Assembly (NCBI GenBank): GCA_007119985.1
Contig: SKOQ01000150.1
Location: forward strand, 1-11,692
From: Marinospirillum sp.
GTDB lineage: Bacteria; Pseudomonadota; Gammaproteobacteria; Pseudomonadales; Halomonadaceae
Length of the DNA stretch: 11,692 bases
Direction: 5' to 3'
Shown here piece by piece: positions 6,388-11,692 of the stretch. The position numbers were made by a program, and so were the translations under genes. The notes beneath the pieces were generated by a model that was given only the letters and a program-made list of their open reading frames with translations, did no database searches and was not told where the DNA came from. Positions within the stretch are counted from its first letter, which is position 1; each line of letters begins with the position of its first letter.

Positions 6388-7527
6388 ATGCGCTCTGAAT
6401 GCTTTATGCAGTTTGATCTGATCAACACCGATGGCCGTGCACGCCGTGGCCGACTCACTTTTCCACGTGGCACCATAGAAACACCTGCTTTTATGCCTGT
6501 CGGCACCTATGGCACGGTCAAGGGTATGCTGCCAAAAGATGTTGAAGCCATTGGCGCTGAAATCGTGCTGGGCAACACCTTCCATCTGATGCTCAAACCA
6601 GGCACGGACATTATTGAGGCCCATGGCGATCTGCATGATTTTATGCAATGGGAGCGCCCCATCCTGACTGATTCTGGCGGTTTTCAAGTCTTCTCTTTGG
6701 GCCAACTGCGTAAGATTACTGAGGAAGGCGTGCACTTTCGTTCCCCGCATGATGGCGCCAAGGTCTTTATGGGGCCAGAGGAGTCGATGGCGGTACAGCG
6801 CAAGCTGGGCTCGGATATCGTGATGATTTTTGATGAATGCACGCCCTACCCAGCGACCTTTGCCGAAGCTGAAAAATCAATGGAGCTATCGTTGCGCTGG
6901 GCTAAGCGCTCTAAAATCGCTCATGGCACCAGCCCCTCTGCGCTGTTCGGCATTATTCAAGGCGGTATGTACCCTGAATTACGCAAGCGCTCACTAGAGG
7001 GCCTGCTTGAGATCGATTTTGATGGGATGGCGATTGGCGGCCTCTCGGTGGGCGAGCCTAAAGAAGAGATGCTCAAGACACTGAACTATCTGCCCCAGTG
7101 GATGCCTGAGGACAAACCCCGCTACCTGATGGGCGTGGGCAAGCCAGAAGACCTGGTGGAAGGTGTGCGCCGTGGCGTGGATATGTTTGATTGCGTGATG
7201 CCAACCCGTAACGCACGCAATGGTCATTACTTTACCGCTGAAGGGGTAGTGAAAATCCGTAATGCCAAGCATAAAATGGATACCGGCCCCATTGAAGCGG
7301 GCTGTGATTGCTATACCTGCCAGAATTTCTCACGCAGCTATCTTCACCACTTAGATCGCAGCGGCGAGATGCTCGGCTCCATGCTGGGCACCATTCACAA
7401 TCTGCGCCACTACCAGCGTCTGATGGCTGGTTTGCGTCAAGCTATAGAAGCAGGTAAATTGTCGGGCTTCGTGGATGACTTCTATGCTGCTCTCGGGCGT
7501 GAAACACCAGAGGTACCCGAAGCCTAA
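6388..7527 (+). CDS. tgt: Queuine (preQ1) tRNA-guanine transglycosylase Tgt
   Basis: Tgt swaps guanine 34 of GUN-anticodon tRNAs for preQ1, the step before QueA. The start chosen is ATG 6388-6390 (379 aa) because AAGG lies 7 bases upstream. An in-frame TTG at 6367 is unlikely, and the internal ATG at 6406 aligns best with E. coli Tgt but lacks a ribosome binding site. In the 379-aa numbering, the TDSGGFQVF segment holds Asp95 (general base), the DMFDCVMPTRNARNG segment holds nucleophile Asp268, and zinc is bound by Cys306, Cys308, Cys311 and His337. The PTRNARNGH stretch is the tRNA contact region. All catalytic residues are intact. It lies between queA and yajC in the conserved order, probably in one transcript. 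Confidence 0.97.
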   Translation: MRSECFMQFDLINTDGRARRGRLTFPRGTIETPAFMPVGTYGTVKGMLPKDVEAIGAEIVLGNTFHLMLKPGTDIIEAHGDLHDFMQWERPILTDSGGFQVFSLGQLRKITEEGVHFRSPHDGAKVFMGPEESMAVQRKLGSDIVMIFDECTPYPATFAEAEKSMELSLRWAKRSKIAHGTSPSALFGIIQGGMYPELRKRSLEGLLEIDFDGMAIGGLSVGEPKEEMLKTLNYLPQWMPEDKPRYLMGVGKPEDLVEGVRRGVDMFDCVMPTRNARNGHYFTAEGVVKIRNAKHKMDTGPIEAGCDCYTCQNFSRSYLHHLDRSGEMLGSMLGTIHNLRHYQRLMAGLRQAIEAGKLSGFVDDFYAALGRETPEVPEA

Positions 7528-7574
7528 CCCTGTTTTTAACCCTTTTTTGATGACTGCTTATTAAGGAGCAACCT

Positions 7575-7904
7575 ATGGAGTTTTTCATTTCTGCCGCGCA
7601 TGCGGATGCTGGTGCAGCAAGCCCAATTTCAAGCATTATTATGCTGGTTGGTTTCGTGGCGATTTTCTACTTCCTGTTAATTCGTCCTCAGCAAAAGCGG
7701 GCTAAAGAACACAAAAACCTGCTGGCTGAGCTGAGCATGGGTGATGAAGTGACCCTCGCTGGCGGTATGCTGGGCCGCGTCACTAAGGTGACAGATGAGT
7801 TTTTAGTCCTTGAAATCTCTAAAGACGTTTCAATTAAAGTACAAAAAGCGGCGGTCACAGCTGTTCTTCCAAAAGGGACTTTAAAGGCGGTTGACGCCGA
7901 ATAA
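7575..7904 (+). CDS. yajC: Sec translocase accessory subunit YajC
   Basis: A 109-aa inner-membrane protein, the usual size for YajC. AAGGAG precedes the ATG by 7 bases. One transmembrane helix (about residues 18-36) is followed directly by the YajC signature FYFLLIRPQQKR (31-42), then a small cytoplasmic domain with GDEVTLAGGMLGRV (66-79). YajC associates with SecD and SecF to form a complex that joins SecYEG and YidC; it is not essential in E. coli. It lies 47 bases after tgt and 62 bases before secD. Confidence 0.97.
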   Translation: MEFFISAAHADAGAASPISSIIMLVGFVAIFYFLLIRPQQKRAKEHKNLLAELSMGDEVTLAGGMLGRVTKVTDEFLVLEISKDVSIKVQKAAVTAVLPKGTLKAVDAE

Positions 7905-7966
7905 AAGCTGTTGACGCTGAGTCCATCCAGCTCAGATTATCCACTGCTGATCAATAAAAGGCTGTT

Positions 7967-9814
7967 ATGCTGAATCGTTACCCACTGTGGAAAGTTGTGC
8001 TGATCCTTTTTGTGATCGGCCTTGGCTTGGTTTATGCCCTGCCTAATCTTTATCCTGAAGATCCAGCCATCCAGGTTTCTGGATCTCGGGCTTCTGTCGA
8101 AGTCACGCAGCGGGATCAAGCCCGTATTGAGCAAGCCCTGAATCAAGCCGGCATTGCTTTTTTCGGCTCTCAACTGGAAAACCAATCATTACTGATTCGT
8201 TTTGCAGATAATCAGGCACAAACGGCGGCTCAGTCCGTCATTCAGCAAGCAGCAGGGGATAATCTGGTGGTGGCGCTCAACCAAGCGCCCACCACACCAG
8301 AATGGCTCTCCTCCCTCGGTGCCAAGCGTATTAATCTTGGCTTGGATTTACGCGGAGGCGTGCACTTCCAGATGGAAGTCGATATGGAAGCCGCTGTTGC
8401 CCAGCAACTCGAAGCCGAAGCGGGTGAAGTGCGCCGTTTACTGCGTAGCGAAAGACTCAGATTCCGTCAAGTCACGCTCAGCGACCAAGGTTTGCGTGTT
8501 CAGATGGCCTCCGAAGAGGATCTGGCACAAGCACAAAGACTTCTCCAGCGCGAGCTACGTGATTTTGATTTTGAAGCCAACCCGACCACACTGCGCCTCC
8601 ATTTAACGCTCAAAGAGCAGATGGTGCGTGATATCGAAGACTATGCCATTGAACAGAACTTGATCACGCTGCGTAATCGGGTCAATGAACTCGGGGTCGC
8701 TGAGCCGTTAGTGCAGCGCTCAGGGCGTAATCGTATTGTTGTTGAGCTCCCTGGCATTCAAGACACCGCTGCCGCCAAGCGCGTACTCGGTGCTACGGCC
8801 AACCTGCAGTTCCGCCTCGAAGCGCGTCAAAACGAAGACCCGATCAACGTCGAACGTTTTAACTTCCGTGATGAACATGGCCGCAGCGCCCTATTAGAGC
8901 GCGATATCATCACCACCGGCAACAATGTCACCAATGCCAGTATTGGCTTTGATGAGAGCAACCGCGCACAAGTCAATGTTCGCTTGAACTCACAAGGTGG
9001 ACGTTTAATGAGCCAGGCCACGCGTCCCAATGTGGGCCGCGCGATGGCGGTGATTTTTATCGAACATAAAACGCGCAGCCAGTTTGTAGAGCAGGATGGC
9101 CAACTGGTTGAGCAGCGTGAAAACTATGTCGAACAGGGCATTATCTCCCTGGCCAATATCCAAAGCGAACTCGGCAGTAGCTTCCGCATCACCGGCAACT
9201 TCAGCGTGCAAGAAGCCAACGAGCTGGCCATGCTGCTGCGTGCAGGAGCACTCGCGGCACCCATGTACTTTGTCGAAGAGCGCACGATTGGTCCAAGCCT
9301 TGGACAGGCCAATATTGAGCAGGGGGTTCTCTCCATTCAAGTCGGTCTTGGCTTGGTTGTCTTGTTTATGCTGCTCTGGTATCGCGTCTTTGGTATTTTT
9401 GCCTGCGTTGCATTGACAGTGAACCTTGTCCTGCTGATCGCCTTGCTTTCTGTTCTTGGTGCCACGCTCACTCTACCCGGTATCGCGGGGATCGTGCTGA
9501 CGCTGGGCATGGCGGTGGATGCCAACGTACTGATCAATGCGCGGATCAAAGAAGAAATGTATCACCGTGGCTTGTCTCCGCAAAATGCGATCCATGCAGG
9601 TTATGAAAAAGCCTTCTCGACGATTCTGGATGCCAATATCACCACCTTCTTAGTTGCGATTATTCTCTTTTCCGTTGGCACAGGACCCGTCAAAGGCTTT
9701 GCGGTCACCCTTTCTCTGGGCTTACTGACCTCCATGTTTACGGCCATTATGGTCACACGCATGCAGGTGAATTGGGTGTATGGCCAACGCCGTGTTGAGC
9801 GTTTATCTATCTAA
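7967..9814 (+). CDS. secD: Protein translocase subunit SecD
   Basis: The protein is 615 aa, the length of E. coli SecD. It has an N-terminal membrane helix (8-27), a large periplasmic P1 region, and five further helices between about 455 and 600, the RND-like arrangement. Motifs include INLGLDLRGGVHF (122-134), RNRVNELGVAEP (236-247), and GIAGIVLTLGMAVDANVLIN (505-524), in which Asp518 corresponds to the proton-path aspartate (Asp519 in E. coli). With SecF it uses proton motive force to pull exported proteins out on the periplasmic side. AAAGG at 7957-7961 lies 5 bases before the ATG. The stop is 12 bases before secF, so the two are cotranscribed. Confidence 0.98.
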   Translation: MLNRYPLWKVVLILFVIGLGLVYALPNLYPEDPAIQVSGSRASVEVTQRDQARIEQALNQAGIAFFGSQLENQSLLIRFADNQAQTAAQSVIQQAAGDNLVVALNQAPTTPEWLSSLGAKRINLGLDLRGGVHFQMEVDMEAAVAQQLEAEAGEVRRLLRSERLRFRQVTLSDQGLRVQMASEEDLAQAQRLLQRELRDFDFEANPTTLRLHLTLKEQMVRDIEDYAIEQNLITLRNRVNELGVAEPLVQRSGRNRIVVELPGIQDTAAAKRVLGATANLQFRLEARQNEDPINVERFNFRDEHGRSALLERDIITTGNNVTNASIGFDESNRAQVNVRLNSQGGRLMSQATRPNVGRAMAVIFIEHKTRSQFVEQDGQLVEQRENYVEQGIISLANIQSELGSSFRITGNFSVQEANELAMLLRAGALAAPMYFVEERTIGPSLGQANIEQGVLSIQVGLGLVVLFMLLWYRVFGIFACVALTVNLVLLIALLSVLGATLTLPGIAGIVLTLGMAVDANVLINARIKEEMYHRGLSPQNAIHAGYEKAFSTILDANITTFLVAIILFSVGTGPVKGFAVTLSLGLLTSMFTAIMVTRMQVNWVYGQRRVERLSI

Positions 9815-9826
9815 CAGGAGCCTTGG

Positions 9827-10768
9827 ATGCCTCAAATGCTGAAACAAAAGCTGCTGAATATCGATCTTGATTTCATGCGCTTTAAAAACTGGGCGCTCCT
9901 GCTTTCAGCGGCGCTGATCGTCATCTCTCTGGCCTCTCTTGCGACACAAGGCTTGCGTTTTGGCTTGGATTTTACTGGCGGCACACTGGTCGAGCTCAGC
10001 TACCCTCAAGCGGCAGATCTTGAAGCCGTGCGCCATCAACTCGCCAGCGCTGGCTATGAGCAGTTTATTGTGCAGAACTATGGTGCGGCCACCGATGTGC
10101 TGATTCGCCTTAACCAAGGCTTTTCTCCTGAAGTAGGTGAGCAGGTACGCAGCCTGCTGGCTGCTGGTGATGCTGGCGTGGAGCTACGCCGTGCTGAGTT
10201 TGTTGGGGCGCAGGTGGGTGAAGAGCTGCGTGATCAAGGTGGCTTGGGCATGCTGATTGCGCTGATAGGTGTGATGATTTATATCGCCTTTCGCTTTCAG
10301 TTTAAGTTTGCTGTGGGTTCGGTGCTGGCACTGGCCCATGATGTCATCTTACTGCTCGGCTTCTTCTCCATCTTTCAGATTGACTTTGATCTCACTGTGC
10401 TTGCCGCATTACTGGCCGTCATCGGTTATTCGCTGAACGATACCATTGTGGTGTACGACCGGATTCGTGAGAACTTTCGCATGTCGCGCAGCGGCACACC
10501 ACAAGAGTTGATCAATCTGTCGATCAACCAAACGCTGATGCGGACCACCATCACCTCCTTCACCACGTTGCTGGTGCTGTTCGCACTGCTGTTTTTAGGC
10601 GGCGATATGATTCATCACTTCGCGCAGGCGCTCATCGTCGGCGTCGTGGTCGGAACCTTCTCCTCGATCTACATTGCCGGCTCATTGCTGCTGACACTGA
10701 AGATCTCGCGTGAAGATCTGGCGCTGCCAATCAAAGAAGGCGAGGTGGAAGAAGAAGGCCGGCCCTGA
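9827..10768 (+). CDS. secF: Protein translocase subunit SecF
   Basis: The protein is 313 aa, slightly shorter than E. coli SecF (323). AGGAG (9816-9820) is 6 bases before the ATG. Domains in order are the first membrane helix (about 22-40), FGLDFTGGTLVE (45-56), a small periplasmic domain (about 60-135), and five more helices. The segment GYSLNDTIVVYDRIRENFR (200-218) is the SecF signature, with Asp205 matching the E. coli functional Asp213. The end is an acidic cytoplasmic tail (KEGEVEEEG). It forms a complex with SecD and YajC at the inner membrane. A strong intrinsic terminator begins 29 bases after the stop, marking the end of the queA-secF transcript. Confidence 0.98.
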   Translation: MPQMLKQKLLNIDLDFMRFKNWALLLSAALIVISLASLATQGLRFGLDFTGGTLVELSYPQAADLEAVRHQLASAGYEQFIVQNYGAATDVLIRLNQGFSPEVGEQVRSLLAAGDAGVELRRAEFVGAQVGEELRDQGGLGMLIALIGVMIYIAFRFQFKFAVGSVLALAHDVILLLGFFSIFQIDFDLTVLAALLAVIGYSLNDTIVVYDRIRENFRMSRSGTPQELINLSINQTLMRTTITSFTTLLVLFALLFLGGDMIHHFAQALIVGVVVGTFSSIYIAGSLLLTLKISREDLALPIKEGEVEEEGRP

Positions 10769-10796
10769 TTCTGCTAAGAAGGCTTTCACCCTAGCT

Positions 10797-10834
10797 AAAA
10801 AAACCGGCCACTGCATGCAGTGACCGGTTTTTTT
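10797..10834. terminator. Bidirectional intrinsic terminator between secF and the TPR-like gene
   Basis: A symmetrical hairpin centred on 10815/10816 has a core of CCGG, CACTG and their complements, with seven A on the left (10797-10803) and seven T on the right (10828-10834). It can end secF transcripts rightward and those of the converging minus-strand gene leftward. The single mismatch (10808 with 10823) is C-A in the plus RNA but a G-U wobble in the minus RNA, so the stem is slightly better leftward. Confidence 0.93.
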
Positions 10835-10892
10835 GTTGGCATCCAATCTCTTGTGTCAGCCTCTGCTTGCCAGCTGCACTGAGCGCTCGATA

Positions 10893-11692
10893 TCAGGCAT
10901 CCAGCGCATTGAGGTAGTTTAACCATTGACGAGCCTGCTCTTCTTCTGAAGTCGCCATCAGCTCTTGGAGCACAAGGCGCGCAGCAGCATAGTCTTCTTG
11001 TTCAACGAGAGCATGCGCAATCAAGAGCTGCAAACGTGCGGCCGCACGCGGTTCAAGTTGATCAACCAACGGCTGCCATAAGACTATGGCCTCCTGCCAG
11101 CGCCCTTGACTAAACATCCAGTCTCCGACCAAACGCTGATCTCGCTGTGCAGACGAATGTACGGCTAGGCGCTGCAAAGCCGTGGCGGTGGGCTCAGGCA
11201 GACGTGTCTGCATCCAGGCTTGTGCCGTTAAACGCAGCAAGTCCACCTCTTGGCTAGCTGTTTGCTCTAACATGCGCTCCAAGACCTGTGCTGCACGCAA
11301 AGCCTGCTGATCCGCTAGTAAGCGTCGCGCTAACTCTTCTTGCTGCCCTGCGCTCAGGTGCCCTTGACGTTGAGCCAACTCGAGGGTGACCAGGGCTTGG
11401 CGCTCAGCACCAGCGAGTCTTTGCAGTTGAACAAGCTGGAGCCATAGCTCTGCTTGCTGTGGATTCAGCTCTACACGCCGCTGCTGCCAGTGTGCGGCAG
11501 CGGCCCAGTCTTCATTGCGCTGGAGAATCACCACCGCCAGTGTCAACCAGCTTGGGCGCTCTTGAACACTCAAGGCATAAAGAATATCAGGCTCAGCTTC
11601 GGTCCAGCGTTCCAGCTGAGCCTGCAAGGCTGCACGCAGATAGTAGGCCTCGGCTGATGGCTGCTCTTCCTCCTGCCACCAGTCTTCAAGAT
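10893..11692 (-). CDS. TPR-like helical repeat protein, N-terminus cut by the window edge
   Basis: The minus frame is open from the TGA at 10893-10895 to the right edge, giving 265 visible residues. An internal TTG at 11625-11627 should not be taken as the start, because the coding frame continues upstream with similar sequence (SAEAYYLRAALQAQ). The content is almost wholly alpha-helical, rich in Ala, Leu, Gln, Glu and Trp, with repeated TPR-like spacing such as DWAAAAHWQQRRVELNPQQ, AELWLQLVQLQRLAG, GRWQEAIVLWQPLV and EDYAAARLVLQELM. The end, QARQWLNYLNALDA, resembles TPR proteins encoded with some TonB/ExbBD systems, but this link is a weak inference and the upstream genes are outside the window. 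No signal peptide can be judged. It converges on secF and shares its terminator. Confidence 0.8.
   Translation of the reverse strand, partial: LEDWWQEEEQPSAEAYYLRAALQAQLERWTEAEPDILYALSVQERPSWLTLAVVILQRNEDWAAAAHWQQRRVELNPQQAELWLQLVQLQRLAGAERQALVTLELAQRQGHLSAGQQEELARRLLADQQALRAAQVLERMLEQTASQEVDLLRLTAQAWMQTRLPEPTATALQRLAVHSSAQRDQRLVGDWMFSQGRWQEAIVLWQPLVDQLEPRAAARLQLLIAHALVEQEDYAAARLVLQELMATSEEEQARQWLNYLNALDA

Noticed and set aside
7905..7966. Secretion-monitor arrest peptide upstream of secD
   Set aside because: The 62-base spacer is too short for a SecM/VemP-type gene and holds no signal-peptide ORF.

Overview
The window looks like a gammaproteobacterial chromosome of moderate GC. The order tRNA-Leu, queA, tgt, yajC, secD, secF and the protein sequences resemble the Pseudomonadales/Oceanospirillales side of the class. 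No mobile-element gene, CRISPR array or rRNA is visible, and nothing identifies the genus.

Layout. Positions 1-3410, minus strand: a cell-envelope group of a DUF3015 secreted protein, a 655-aa DUF4105 (Lnb-like) protein with a probable outer-membrane beta-barrel tail, and an alpha/beta-hydrolase lipoprotein that runs off the left edge. The last two overlap by 19 bases and are probably translationally coupled. A strong intrinsic terminator separates DUF3015 from the DUF4105 start, so the downstream pair may be expressed by read-through. Positions 3411-3824: an AT-rich intergenic region with a candidate promoter, a palindrome and several small hairpins, but no convincing gene. Positions 3825-4906, plus strand: two close-spaced genes of unknown role, a DUF6882-like protein and a Trp/Cys-rich possible zinc-ribbon protein. 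Positions 5020-5177, minus strand: tRNA-Leu(CAA) with a very good sigma-70 promoter. Positions 5312-10768, plus strand: queA-tgt-yajC-secD-secF. Positions 10797-10834: a terminator usable in both directions. Positions 10893-11692, minus strand: the C-terminal part of a TPR-like protein cut by the right edge.

How the genes work together. Tgt inserts preQ1 at the wobble position of GUN-anticodon tRNAs and QueA converts it to epoxyqueuosine. YajC, SecD and SecF form the accessory complex that uses proton motive force to help SecYEG export proteins. The left-hand group encodes three predicted exported proteins. The DUF4105 domain belongs to the clan of the lipoprotein acyltransferase Lnb and its coupled partner is a hydrolase, so a role in acyl or lipoprotein chemistry in the envelope is a testable inference, not a demonstrated fact. 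The most novel material is this group, its attenuator-like terminator, and the DUF6882/zinc-ribbon pair on the 3' side of the tRNA-Leu.
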